This document shows, in pieces, positions 1-9,357 of a DNA stretch of 32,428 nt. The position numbers and the translations under genes were made by a program. The first letter of the stretch is position 1. Every line of letters begins with the position of its first letter. The notes beneath the pieces are model-generated. The model had not been told where the DNA came from. It did no database searches and worked only from the letters and a program-made list of their open reading frames with translations. Source of the stretch: Phycisphaeraceae bacterium (GTDB taxonomy: Bacteria; Planctomycetota; Phycisphaerae; Phycisphaerales; Phycisphaeraceae); assembly GCA_019634195.1 (NCBI GenBank), contig JAHQVV010000223.1:1-32428 (forward strand), read 5' to 3'.

Positions 1-72
1 AACGATAGCGATCGGCTCGCCCCCATTCACCGCCGCCACCACCCGCTCACGTAGGTCCATTGAATATGCCAT
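1..72 (-). mobile_element. IS630-family transposase, N-terminal fragment (gene continues beyond left window edge)
   Basis: Minus-strand translation from ATG at 72: MAYSMDLRERVVAAVNGGEPIAIV, resembling the IS630-type 'MAYSxDLRERVV' N-terminal HTH; AGGAGG ribosome-binding site just upstream on the minus strand. Confidence 0.75.
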
Positions 73-320
73 CGCTGAGGCCTCCTTGCCTAGAAAGCCT
101 CAGTATCACCGATGGAGAACGATCGCGCCAGTTGCTCTAATATGTGAATTGAATTTACGGCAATTTAAATTGACATCTGACACCCATCACGTATATTCCC
201 CCTAGGAAGTACCCTTAAGGGGTGATGGCTTGCTCAGTTCAGCTGTCAGCGCTTGTTGTTGAGTTCGCAACAACGCAACCCGATGTGACCGAGCCCTGGG
301 TTCGGAGAAAAGAAGCCTGT

Positions 321-1007
321 ATGAAGAAGTTATGCGAAGCAGCGCTGCTGGTTGTCTTCGGTTCCGCTTGCGCTGCGACCCAAGCCGCCACCATCACACC
401 GGTTTTCGCGCCCCCGGCGAACGAGAAGTCCCACGAGCAGATTATCGAGGACATACTCGGCGGCGATTTCTCGCAAACGGGCAATGATTTTACCGATGGC
501 GTGCGGACCGTGGCCCGTGTCGATGACGATGCCGACCAGTCTTACGACTTCGCGTCCTGGAGCGTCCTGGCTCAAGCAGTCTGGGCCGGCGCGTCGCAAT
601 CGTTTGGCACCGTGGAAGACGGCGTACTCTTTATTGTTGGTGGCGATGAGAGCAGCGTCAGCGGATCGGCCTTCGATCCCGACGGCGGGCAGGGTATCGT
701 CTTCAAGCGGTTTGGCAGCGAGTACCAGACCCTCGAGATCCATACGGACCCGGCCCAAAACCCCAACGGCCAGGATCATGTCGTTACCTACACCTATACC
801 GTTGATGATGTTGACGGCCCGGTGACCAGCTACCTCTTGTTCTTCGAGGACTTGAACGAGACTTCCCCTCTCGCGGACTGGGACTACAACGATCTTGTGG
901 TTGAGCTGCGCGGGACACCGCTTGAGCAAGACACTCTCACCCCTGAGCCCGGGTCGTTGGTGCTCATGGGCGCGGGCGTGCTCGTCTTGCTCAGACGCCG
1001 CCGCTGA
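321..1007 (+). CDS. PEP-CTERM sorting domain protein with DUF4114-like domain
   Basis: ORF 222..1007; likely start at 321 (MKKLCEAALLVVFGSACAATQA signal peptide). C-terminus PEPGSLVLMGAGVLVLLRRRR is a PEP-CTERM signal; 'LLFFEDLNETSPLADWDYNDLVVEL' is DUF4114-like. Confidence 0.85.
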   Translation: MKKLCEAALLVVFGSACAATQAATITPVFAPPANEKSHEQIIEDILGGDFSQTGNDFTDGVRTVARVDDDADQSYDFASWSVLAQAVWAGASQSFGTVEDGVLFIVGGDESSVSGSAFDPDGGQGIVFKRFGSEYQTLEIHTDPAQNPNGQDHVVTYTYTVDDVDGPVTSYLLFFEDLNETSPLADWDYNDLVVELRGTPLEQDTLTPEPGSLVLMGAGVLVLLRRRR

Positions 1008-1028
1008 TGAGGCGCCAATCGAATTCAT

Positions 1029-1069
1029 GACGATGCCCGCGGCCCGGCCGTGGGCATCGTCTAATTTTT
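1029..1069 (+). terminator. Rho-independent terminator-like hairpin
   Basis: GACGATGCCCGCGGCC/GGCCGTGGGCATCGTC stem followed by TAATTTTTA. Confidence 0.75.
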
Positions 1070-1075
1070 AGTCCT

Positions 1076-2194
1076 GTGCGCTGCGTCGTGATTTCGCGGT
1101 ATCTTGTCAGGATGAACCGACGCCTATGCCTACTGCTCTGGTCCCTGCCGCTTTTGTTTTCGGGGGCATGCCAATCTCACACGGAAGCTGTGTTTGTTTC
1201 GGGCGAGGATGCGGCCATCGCGTCGCCCGCGCAGGCGGTCAGCGAATCCACCCGTGGTGCGGCGATCGCGCTGCTGGAAGCGTTAACCGATGAACAAACG
1301 AAGCTTGCGGTTTACGATATCAAGGCCCCGCTCCGCAAAGACTGGCACTTCGTCCCCCGCGAGCGCAAGGGTCTGATGCTCGGCGACATGACCGTTAAGC
1401 AGAAAACGCTCGTACACCAACTCATGCAGACCGCGCTCTCGGACAGCGGCTACCTCAAAGCGACCGACATCATCTGGCTTGAGTCCGTGCTGTACGAGAT
1501 GAGCAACCAGAACCCGATGCGCGACCCCGGCAAGTACGGCCTGATCATCTTCGGCGACCCGACGGATGAAACCGCCGCGTGGGGCTGGCGGTTCGAAGGC
1601 CACCACCTGTCGATCAACCTGACCTACACCCCCGAAGGTATCGGCGTGACGCCGCTCTTCTTCGGCACCAACCCCGCCGTCGTTCAACAGGGCCCCTTAG
1701 CCGGTAAGCGCATCTTGGCCGATGCCCACAACCTCGCGGTCGAGTTGGCGAAGTCGATGGATGAGGAGCAACGCAAGAAGATGATGCTCGACAAGAAGCC
1801 ACGCGATGTGATCACGGGCCCGGGGCGGGAGTTGGCTCTATATAAAGATGAGCCGCGAGGGGGTATCGATATCCACCGGCTGGATCAGGAGAAAATTGAT
1901 AGGGCCCATCGATTGGTGAGTCTGCATTTGTATTACAACCTAGAAATCCAGCACCGTATGATTCAAGCGAGAGAAATCAGTAAGAAAGAGGCACCTGACG
2001 ATCATCAACTGATGTTTGCGTGGGCCGGTCCGATCGATGCGGACAAGCCTTTTTATTATCGCATACAGTCGGGCACGATGATTATCGAATACTCCTGCCA
2101 AGGCAAGAATCACGTCCACGCCGTGGTACACGATCTCGAAGACCCGCTGCAGGAAGACCTGCTCAAGAAGCACTTTGAGCAGCACGAGCACTGA
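1076..2194 (+). CDS. DUF3500-type protein, probable lipoprotein/exported
   Basis: ORF of 372 aa; N-terminal signal with LLFSGAC (start may be the internal Met at MNRRLCLL); 'YGLIIFGDPTDETAAWGWRFEGHHLSINLTY' is typical of DUF3500 proteins. Confidence 0.75.
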   Translation: MRCVVISRYLVRMNRRLCLLLWSLPLLFSGACQSHTEAVFVSGEDAAIASPAQAVSESTRGAAIALLEALTDEQTKLAVYDIKAPLRKDWHFVPRERKGLMLGDMTVKQKTLVHQLMQTALSDSGYLKATDIIWLESVLYEMSNQNPMRDPGKYGLIIFGDPTDETAAWGWRFEGHHLSINLTYTPEGIGVTPLFFGTNPAVVQQGPLAGKRILADAHNLAVELAKSMDEEQRKKMMLDKKPRDVITGPGRELALYKDEPRGGIDIHRLDQEKIDRAHRLVSLHLYYNLEIQHRMIQAREISKKEAPDDHQLMFAWAGPIDADKPFYYRIQSGTMIIEYSCQGKNHVHAVVHDLEDPLQEDLLKKHFEQHEH

Positions 2195-2206
2195 GGTTTT
2201 TGTGTA

Positions 2207-2282
2207 GTGGTGACGCGCAGCGTCCCGTTCAAGCCATCTATCACGATTCGCACGGGGCGCTACGCGTCTCCCGCGACACGCC
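2207..2282. repeat. Imperfect inverted repeat, GTGTCGCGGG family copy 1
   Basis: GACGCGCAGCGTCCCGTT (left) versus reverse complement of ACGGGGCGCTACGCGTCTCCCGCGACAC (right); same family as 6604..6705. Confidence 0.65.
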
Positions 2283-2285
2283 GCG

Positions 2286-3125
2286 CTATTCAATCACAAT
2301 CGTCTCTGGATCAAAATCCGCCTTCGGCGGCTGCGGGTTCATCTTCTCCAGCGTATCCACAAGCACCTTCGCCACCAGCAGGTTACGGAACCACCGCCGC
2401 TCGGCGGGCACGGCGTACCACGGCGCGTGCTCGTGGCTCGTCTGCTGCATCACCTCGCTGTAGCGGTCCTGGTACTCCCCCCAGCGGGCGCGTTCCTCGA
2501 GGTCGGCGACGTTGAACTTCCAGTGCTTGTCCGGCCGATCGAGCCGGCGTTGCAGCCGCTCCTTCTGGTAGTCCTTGCTGATGTGCAGGAAGAACTTGAC
2601 GATGGTGGTGCCTTCGTCGGTGAGCATGCGTTCGAAGTCGTTGATGTGGCCGACGCGTTTGGACCAGATCTTCTCCGGGGCCAGGCTCTTGACGGCGACG
2701 GTCGCGGCGTCTTCGTAGTGGCTGCGGTTGAAGACGCCGATGGTCCCGCGCTTGGGGGTGTTGCGGTGGATCCGCCAGAGGTAGTCGTGGGCCAGTTCGT
2801 TGTCGCTGGGCTTCTTGAAGCTCTTGACGTGGCAGCCCGCGGGGTCGATCGGGCCGAACACGGCCTTGAGCGTCGAGTCCTTCCCGCCCGCGTCCATCGC
2901 CTGCATCACGACGAGCAGCGACCGCTTCTGCTCCGCGTAGAGGTTTTCCTGCAGCTCGACGAGCCGGTGGCTGAGCGCCTGGAACGCGTCTTTCCCGTCG
3001 TCTTTTTCGAGCCCGCCATCGACATAGGTCTCTCGCTTGCGGAGGTGGAAGGCCTTGCCCGGATTGACGCGGTAGGGCGTGGTGTCGAAATCGATGTGCG
3101 TGGCATGTTTGTGTTTATTACCCAT
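2286..3125 (-). CDS. ppk2: Polyphosphate kinase 2 family protein
   Basis: 279 aa; Walker-A-like MDAGGKDSTLK, 'GVFNRSHYED', 'FFLHISKDYQKERLQRRLDRPDKHWKF' typical of PPK2. Confidence 0.92.
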   Translation of the reverse strand: MGNKHKHATHIDFDTTPYRVNPGKAFHLRKRETYVDGGLEKDDGKDAFQALSHRLVELQENLYAEQKRSLLVVMQAMDAGGKDSTLKAVFGPIDPAGCHVKSFKKPSDNELAHDYLWRIHRNTPKRGTIGVFNRSHYEDAATVAVKSLAPEKIWSKRVGHINDFERMLTDEGTTIVKFFLHISKDYQKERLQRRLDRPDKHWKFNVADLEERARWGEYQDRYSEVMQQTSHEHAPWYAVPAERRWFRNLLVAKVLVDTLEKMNPQPPKADFDPETIVIE

Positions 3126-3446
3126 ATGTGATTTGTAATCGATCGGCGGGCTGCCTGCTCGTCGAGCATCGGGGTTGGGCTGATCATTTCGTGTGCAGTG
3201 TGGGCCTAGGGCGGTGATCTGGGAAAGAACGTTTTACCCATCACTTGCGCCACAGAGTGAACGCCACAGTGGCTCAAGCGGGGATTATTGATTGTTTATG
3301 CAGCGAGCCGCTGAGTTCTGGTGTTTTGGCACACCCTTTGTCAGTGCTCTGGTGACAGGCCACGACCTTGAGCCTGAGGGGCCCCCGCCACGCTGGCGAC
3401 CGGCCAATCGGATTTGTACCAACAGCAAACCAGAAGGGACTCCACG

Positions 3447-4271
3447 ATGTACGGACTCCTGATAGATATGGACGGGGTGATCTACAAGAGCAGCCAACTG
3501 ATCCCCGGCGCAGATCGATTTATTCACGCGTTGCACGAGCGGGCCGTGCCGTTCCTGTTCCTGACGAACAACTCCCAGCGGACCCGGCGGGACATCGCGG
3601 CGAAGCTTGCGAAGATGGGGGTCCATGCCGGGCCCGAGCACGTGTTCACCTGCGCGATGGCGACGGCCCGATTCCTCGCATCACAAAAGCCCGGCGGCAC
3701 CGCGTACGTCCTCGGCGAGACCGGCCTCACCACCGCGCTGCACACCAACGGCTTTGCCATCGTGGACAAAGACCCGGACTACGTCGTCGTCGGCGAAGGG
3801 CGGACCTACACCTTCGAGATGCTCGAACACGCGACCAACTTGATTCTCGGAGGAGCCAAGTTGATCGCGACCAACATGGACCCGAGCTGTCCGACGAGTA
3901 GCGGGACACGCCCCGGTTGCGGCGCGGTCGTCGCGCTACTCGAAGAAGCGACGGGCAAGAAAGCCTTCAGCGTCGGCAAGCCCAGCCCGATCATGATGCG
4001 GGCCGCACGAAAAGAGCTCGGCCTGGACGCCGACCACACCTTCATGGTCGGCGACACCATGTCCACCGACGTCCTCGGCGGGGTCCAACTCGGGTACCAC
4101 ACGATCCTCGTCCTCTCCGGCGGGACCAAGCGCGAAGACCTGCCCAACTACTCCTACCAGCCCGACACCATCGTCGACTCGGTCGCCGACCTCAGCCCGG
4201 ACCGTCTGGAGCACCTCCAACTCGGCGTGGGCTCATCGACCCGGGCCCTACTCACTGCTGCATCTGCATGA
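3447..4271 (+). CDS. HAD-IIA family hydrolase (NagD-like)
   Basis: MYGLLIDMDGVIYKSSQLIPGA, LTNNSQR, GKPSPIMM, MVGDTMSTDVLGG: HAD motifs. Start at 3447 chosen over 3414. Confidence 0.92.
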   Translation: MYGLLIDMDGVIYKSSQLIPGADRFIHALHERAVPFLFLTNNSQRTRRDIAAKLAKMGVHAGPEHVFTCAMATARFLASQKPGGTAYVLGETGLTTALHTNGFAIVDKDPDYVVVGEGRTYTFEMLEHATNLILGGAKLIATNMDPSCPTSSGTRPGCGAVVALLEEATGKKAFSVGKPSPIMMRAARKELGLDADHTFMVGDTMSTDVLGGVQLGYHTILVLSGGTKREDLPNYSYQPDTIVDSVADLSPDRLEHLQLGVGSSTRALLTAASA

Positions 4272-4296
4272 CGTGACAAGTCTAAGATTCCTCCTG

Positions 4297-4335
4297 CCCT
4301 GGCGGTCGTTTTCGAAGCGACCGTCAGGGTTTTTT
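4297..4335 (+). terminator. Rho-independent terminator
   Basis: CCCTGGCGGTCG-TTTTCGAAG-CGACCGTCAGGG stem-loop followed by TTTTTT. Confidence 0.9.
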
Positions 4336-4408
4336 CATGGACACAACCAATCAAGCCCATGGCGTGCCTGCTCTGAGGCATGCCGCGGGATACCGCTACA
4401 CTTTGGTT

Positions 4409-5599
4409 ATGTCTCAAGAACGCACACGCCTCGTCGCGGGCTGCATGACCGGTACCTCACTGGACGGCCTGGACGTCGCGCTCGTAAAAATCATCGGCAC
4501 CGGCCTGGAGATGAAGGCCGAGCTGCTCGGCCACCACGCGCTGTCGATGCCCGAGGACCTGCGCAGCACGCTGAAGTCACTCGCATCGGGTGAGCCGAAC
4601 GAGCCGATCACCTACATGCGTGCGGCCCGCGCACTCGGCGAACTCCACGCGGATGGTTTACAGCAACTGTTGGCCGGCGGGCTCGTCTCGCCGCTTGATC
4701 AACCGGTTGACTTTGTCGCCGCCCATGGCCAAACCATCTGGCACGCCCCGAGAGATGAACAAAAAATTTCCGGCGGCGGGCCCAAGAGCTGGCAACTCTT
4801 CGACCCCTGGCCGATCGTTAAGCGGCTAAACGTCCCCGTTTGCTACGACCTCCGACAGGCCGACCTGATCGCCGGCGGCGAAGGCGCCCCGCTGACCCCG
4901 ATCGCGGATTGGGTGATGTATCGGGAACACGCCGACATCGTGGCGAACCTCGGCGGGGTCCTGAACATCACGAAACTCGATGCAGATCCAAGCCGGATCG
5001 AAGGCGCCGATCTGTACCCCTGCAACCTGCTGCTCGATGGTCTGTGCAAGCGGTATTTCGACAAGGCTTACGACACTGACGGCGAGTTGGCTGGGCGCGG
5101 GTGTATCCAGCCGGCCTTGGTTGAGGTGATTTTTGAGGCGATTGATGAAGCGTGCCAAGGGAAGAAGTCTTTGGGCCGCGAACAGTTCTCTCCTGATTGG
5201 CTTGATCGTTTGGTTGGGTTGATCGGTGTTGTGGAGTCGCCAGAAGATGTCTTAAGCACCGCAGCACGATTGGTAGCGGTTCAACTCGGCGGTGAGTTCC
5301 GTGAAGCCGGCGTCCCGCAAGAGCGGATGATCCTCGCGGGCGGCGGGGCCAACAATCAAACGCTTGTCAAGGTTATCGAGAAAAGGGGCTATCGCGAGGT
5401 GCGCCGGTCCGACGACCTCGGCATCCCCTGTGAAGCACGCGAGGCGTTTGCGTTCGCGGTACTCGGGGCGTTGTCGCAGGACGGCGTGCCTATCTCGCTG
5501 CCGCAGGTGACGGGGGCAGCAGGCCCCGGTGTCGCGGGGGTTTGGGCGGGGGCACGACGGCGTCGTTCACTCCGAGACTGTTCGCCGGGTAGACTTTGA
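4409..5599 (+). CDS. anmK: Anhydro-N-acetylmuramic acid kinase
   Basis: GCMTGTSLDGLDVALV, VDFVAAHGQTIWHAP, ADIVANLGGVLNIT, ILAGGGANNQTL motifs; start at 4409 (MSQERTRLVAG). Confidence 0.93.
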   Translation: MSQERTRLVAGCMTGTSLDGLDVALVKIIGTGLEMKAELLGHHALSMPEDLRSTLKSLASGEPNEPITYMRAARALGELHADGLQQLLAGGLVSPLDQPVDFVAAHGQTIWHAPRDEQKISGGGPKSWQLFDPWPIVKRLNVPVCYDLRQADLIAGGEGAPLTPIADWVMYREHADIVANLGGVLNITKLDADPSRIEGADLYPCNLLLDGLCKRYFDKAYDTDGELAGRGCIQPALVEVIFEAIDEACQGKKSLGREQFSPDWLDRLVGLIGVVESPEDVLSTAARLVAVQLGGEFREAGVPQERMILAGGGANNQTLVKVIEKRGYREVRRSDDLGIPCEAREAFAFAVLGALSQDGVPISLPQVTGAAGPGVAGVWAGARRRRSLRDCSPGRL

Positions 5600-5605
5600 A
5601 TTGCC

Positions 5606-6595
5606 ATGACCACCCCCACCCCCAGCGAAGACCGCGGGCACCTCGCGACCGAGCAGCGCCTCGCCGCCGCCGCCGCGATCGATGCGCTGTCGGTCGAGGC
5701 GACCCTCCGGCTGATGAACACGCAGGACATGGAGGTCCCCCTGGCCATCCGCAAGGCGATCCCGCAGATCACGAAGGTCGTCGAGATCGTTGTCGCGGGG
5801 ATGAAGCAGGGCGGCCGACTGATCTATTGCGGCGCGGGGACGTCGGGTCGCTTAGGCGTGCTGGATGCCAGCGAGTGCCCGCCGACGTTTTGTAGCGACC
5901 CGGATCAGGTCGTCGGCATCATCGCGGGCGGCGACACCGCGCTGCGGAGCGCAGTCGAGGGCGCAGAAGACCAGCGCGACGGTGCCGTGCCAGACCTGGA
6001 TAAACTCAAGGTCACCGAGCACGACACCCTCATCGGCATCGCGGCGGGGGGCACGACACCCTACGTCTGGGGCGCGATCGATTACGCCCACAGCCGCGGC
6101 GCAAAGACGTCGCTAATGACCTGCGTGCCGATCAAGACGCTGATGACTCGGCCGCGTGCGAAGGTGGTCAAGCCCAATGAGCCGGTGAGCATCCCGCCTA
6201 GGCCCGAACTGCCCGCGCCGGTGTACCAGCCGATCGAACTGCTAGTCGGGCCCGAAGTCTTGACCGGTTCAACTCGCATGAAGGCCGGCACCGCCACCAA
6301 GCTTGCCCTCAACATGATCTCAACGACCGCCATGCTGCAGATGGGCAAGGCCTGGGGCAACCTCATGGTCGACCTCCGCGCGACCAACGCGAAACTCATG
6401 GACCGCTCGATCCGCATCGTCTCGTCGCAGGCTAGGATCACGCGCGAAGAAGCGGCGGACGTCCTCACGAAAGCCGAGGGCCGGGTCAAGCCCGCGCTCA
6501 TCATGGCCACCCGGGGCGTCGAACTAGGCGAAGCGAAGCGGCTGCTCGATCGGCACGAGGGCAAGTTAAGGCCGATCCTCGGCCCGCCGCGGTGA
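5606..6595 (+). CDS. murQ: N-acetylmuramic acid 6-phosphate etherase
   Basis: SIS-domain: [65 protein letters not shown]. Confidence 0.94.
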   Translation: MTTPTPSEDRGHLATEQRLAAAAAIDALSVEATLRLMNTQDMEVPLAIRKAIPQITKVVEIVVAGMKQGGRLIYCGAGTSGRLGVLDASECPPTFCSDPDQVVGIIAGGDTALRSAVEGAEDQRDGAVPDLDKLKVTEHDTLIGIAAGGTTPYVWGAIDYAHSRGAKTSLMTCVPIKTLMTRPRAKVVKPNEPVSIPPRPELPAPVYQPIELLVGPEVLTGSTRMKAGTATKLALNMISTTAMLQMGKAWGNLMVDLRATNAKLMDRSIRIVSSQARITREEAADVLTKAEGRVKPALIMATRGVELGEAKRLLDRHEGKLRPILGPPR

Positions 6596-6603
6596 TGCCT
6601 GTA

Positions 6604-6705
6604 CGGTGTCGCGGGCGACGCGAAGCGTCCCGTTCGACGCTTCTAAACCAAGTCTCGCTCACAGATCACCGAAACGTGGGACACTTCGCGTCGCCCGCGA
6701 CACCG
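6604..6705. repeat. Inverted repeat, GTGTCGCGGG family copy 2
   Basis: Arms 6604..6631 CGGTGTCGCGGGCGACGCGAAGCGTCCC and 6678..6705; 27/28 nt complementary. Confidence 0.9.
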
Positions 6706-6729
6706 TTCTGTCGAGGTTATCATGCCTGT

Positions 6730-7200
6730 ATGAGCACCACCTCCACCAACACATCGATCGTACCCTGCCAGATCAAACGCCTTGCTGGCAACGCCGATTC
6801 GCCGCTGCCGGCCTACCAGTCCGAGCACGCGGCGGGGATGGATGTACACGCGTTTCTAAGTGAGAACGTCACGATCGAGCCGGGCAAAATTGTTCTGGTG
6901 CCGACGGGCTTCGCGATCGCGGTGCCCGAGGGCTACGAGGCCCAGCTCCGGCCGAGGTCGGGGCTGGCGTGTAAGTTCGGCGTGACGCTGCCCAACTGCA
7001 CCGGCACGATCGATGCGGACTACCGCGGTGAGGTGAAGGTCGCCCTGATCAATCTCGGTGAGAGTCCCTTCACCGTTGAGCCGGGCATGCGCATCTGCCA
7101 GATGATCGTCAAGGAAGTGCCCAAGTGCGTCTGGCAGGAAGTTGATGAGCTCAGCGACACCGTCCGCGGTTCTGGCGGCTTCGGGCACACGGGGCACTGA
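6730..7200 (+). CDS. dut: dUTP diphosphatase
   Basis: Trimeric dUTPase motifs: [46 protein letters not shown]. Start at 6730. Confidence 0.94.
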   Translation: MSTTSTNTSIVPCQIKRLAGNADSPLPAYQSEHAAGMDVHAFLSENVTIEPGKIVLVPTGFAIAVPEGYEAQLRPRSGLACKFGVTLPNCTGTIDADYRGEVKVALINLGESPFTVEPGMRICQMIVKEVPKCVWQEVDELSDTVRGSGGFGHTGH

Positions 7201-7222
7201 GCGCGTTGCATGTTTTGTCTTA

Positions 7223-7305
7223 GGTGGGATAGGCTTCCGGCCTGTCGTCAAGGCGAAGCCTTGGTCGATGTACTTACGAATGGCAGGCAAGATGCCTATC
7301 CCACC
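7223..7305. repeat. Inverted repeat, GGTGGGAT family copy 1
   Basis: Arms 7223..7246 GGTGGGATAGGCTTCCGGCCTGTC and 7282..7305 (reverse complement GGTGGGATAGGCATCTTGCCTGCC); 20/24. Confidence 0.85.
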
Positions 7306-7319
7306 ATGCGATCCTAAAG

Positions 7320-8261
7320 ATGAAGATTATTTCTGCCGACGATGTTCACGCTTCGCTGTCGTACCCGGCGATGGTCGATGCGCTTCAAGAGGCTTATTCG
7401 GGTTCGTTCAGCATGCCGCCGCGGCAGGTGTTCTTGTTGGATGATGAGCCGGGCAACCATGATGCGTTCGCGGTGCTCCCGTCGTGGAACGATGAACTGA
7501 TCGCGGTGAAGTCGTTTACGTACTTCCCGGACAACCCGCCCCCGGAATTCTCGTCGCTTTACTCGAAGATCATGCTGTTTGATCGCAAGCACGGTGAACC
7601 GTTGGCGCTGGTCGATGGGACGAGCGTGACGTTCTGGCGTACTGCGGGGATTTCAGGCCTAACGTCACGACTGTTGTCGCGAGAAGATTCGAAGACGTTG
7701 CTACTACTAGGCACCGGCAACCTCGCGCCGTACATCATCAAGGCTCAGTTGAGCGTCCGTCCGATCGAGCGCGTGATGACCTGGGGCCGCACGCCGAACA
7801 AGGCGAAGGCGATTACTGAGCAGTTCGCTAACGAAAACAAAGCGGTGCGCTTTGAGGCGGTCGAAGACCTGCAACACGCCTGCGGCGAGGCCGACATCAT
7901 CGTCAGCGCGACCGGCTCGCACGAACCCCTGGTCCTCGGCGACTGGGTCACGCCCGGCACGCACACCGATTTCATCGGCAACCACCACGCCACCAAACGC
8001 GAGTGCGACACGGCACTGGTCGCAAAGTCCAAGGTCTATGCCGACAGCTACGTCAACTGCTTCAAAGAAGCGGGCGAGGTGCTCGTCCCCATCGACGAAG
8101 GCGCGATCACCAAAGACCACATCCTCGGCGAACTCACCGAGATGTGCAGCGGGGCGGTGAAACTACGTGAGTCTGAAGAAGAGATCACGCTGTTCAAATC
8201 GATCGGGATGGCGTTGAGCGATCTTGTTGGTGCGGGGGCGGCCTATAGGGCGATCACTTAA
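7320..8261 (+). CDS. Ornithine cyclodeaminase / mu-crystallin family protein
   Basis: MKIISADDVHASLSYPAMVDALQEAY, PPRQVF, RTAGISGL, LLGTGNLAPYIIKAQ, IIVSATGS: family motifs. Confidence 0.9.
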   Translation: MKIISADDVHASLSYPAMVDALQEAYSGSFSMPPRQVFLLDDEPGNHDAFAVLPSWNDELIAVKSFTYFPDNPPPEFSSLYSKIMLFDRKHGEPLALVDGTSVTFWRTAGISGLTSRLLSREDSKTLLLLGTGNLAPYIIKAQLSVRPIERVMTWGRTPNKAKAITEQFANENKAVRFEAVEDLQHACGEADIIVSATGSHEPLVLGDWVTPGTHTDFIGNHHATKRECDTALVAKSKVYADSYVNCFKEAGEVLVPIDEGAITKDHILGELTEMCSGAVKLRESEEEITLFKSIGMALSDLVGAGAAYRAIT

Positions 8262-8706
8262 CCGGCCAATCTTCCCGGACCCAATCTCTTATGACGATTC
8301 CTCTGACGTATGGAACCCCATCTCTATTGATTCCAAATCGTTCTTGGCACACATCAAGTACAGCTTGCCGTATCGCAATGCGGTCAGGGTCATTAAGCAT
8401 TTCCTGTGTGGCTCTGGCCATGATCTCGTATAAAGATTGAGCATTGCGACCCGCATGAGAACTAAATACATTCTCCATATAGGCATGATCGCGTTCACTT
8501 ACGACAGCGTAAAAAGTCACGTTATAGAGATAGGTGTTGTCCCCCTGATTTCGCGTGTTTTGGAACCGGTCTCCGAGAAGAAGTACTTGCACATCGGGGC
8601 CAGGCTCATTGAGCCGATGAAGCGATTCCTCTATCGAAGAGTCAGATGATGATTTGCAGCGAGAAGATAAGAGTGCAAAGATTGTGGCTAACACCAAGGG
8701 TCGCAT
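8254..8706 (-). CDS. Small putative lipoprotein, possibly FliL-like
   Basis: Likely start 8706: MRPLVLATIFALLSSRC resembles a lipoprotein signal. C-terminal half 'DPDRIAIRQAVLDVCQERFG...VRGIVIRDWV' is reminiscent of FliL-like domains (weak). Confidence 0.5.
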   Translation of the reverse strand: MRPLVLATIFALLSSRCKSSSDSSIEESLHRLNEPGPDVQVLLLGDRFQNTRNQGDNTYLYNVTFYAVVSERDHAYMENVFSSHAGRNAQSLYEIMARATQEMLNDPDRIAIRQAVLDVCQERFGINRDGVPYVRGIVIRDWVREDWPVK

Positions 8707-8739
8707 TAGGCACCTCCATGTGTTGTACTGCAGGATCAA

Positions 8740-9357
8740 TCACCCATCAAACGCTTCGAAGTGCTTGTTCTGGATCGGCGTGACGACCTCGATGATGTCG
8801 TGCAGGATGGTTGCAGGGCTGCCGATCGAATCGATGTTGATGATGTCTTCGGCGGGGTAGTGGTCGAGTACCGGCTCGGTCTCGCGCTTGTACACGTCCC
8901 AGCGGTTGCGGATCACTTGTTCGTCCGCATCATCAATACGGTTTTCTTTCAGCGCCCGACGACGCAGGCGTTCGAACATTGCGTTCTCGTCGGAGCAGGT
9001 CAGGTGGATGACCTTGTAGACGTGGATGTGCTCGTCCATGAGTTTGGCTTGTTCGACGGTGCGCGGGATGCCGTCGAGGATGAGCAGGTCGTCGTTGGGT
9101 TTGTAGATGCCGAGCGTGACGCGGGCGGCGATGTTCTTGGCCCACATCTTGACGGTGATCTCGTCGGGCACGAGCTCGCCGCGCGAGGAGGTCTCGTAGA
9201 AGATCTTGCCCAGGTCGGAGTTGATGTCGATGTTGCGGAAGACTTCGCCGCAGGACATGTGGAAGAAGCCGGGGATTCGGCCGAGGATGTTGCCCTGGGT
9301 CCCTTTGCCCGCCCCGGGGGCCCCGAAGAGGAGGATGGTCTTGTAGCGGTCGGGCAT
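8740..9357 (-). CDS. adk: Adenylate kinase family nucleoside monophosphate kinase
   Basis: LLFGAPGAGKGTQGNILG, SCGEVFR, LILDGIPRTVEQA, ENRIDDADEQVIRNRW. Confidence 0.85.
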   Translation of the reverse strand: MPDRYKTILLFGAPGAGKGTQGNILGRIPGFFHMSCGEVFRNIDINSDLGKIFYETSSRGELVPDEITVKMWAKNIAARVTLGIYKPNDDLLILDGIPRTVEQAKLMDEHIHVYKVIHLTCSDENAMFERLRRRALKENRIDDADEQVIRNRWDVYKRETEPVLDHYPAEDIINIDSIGSPATILHDIIEVVTPIQNKHFEAFDG

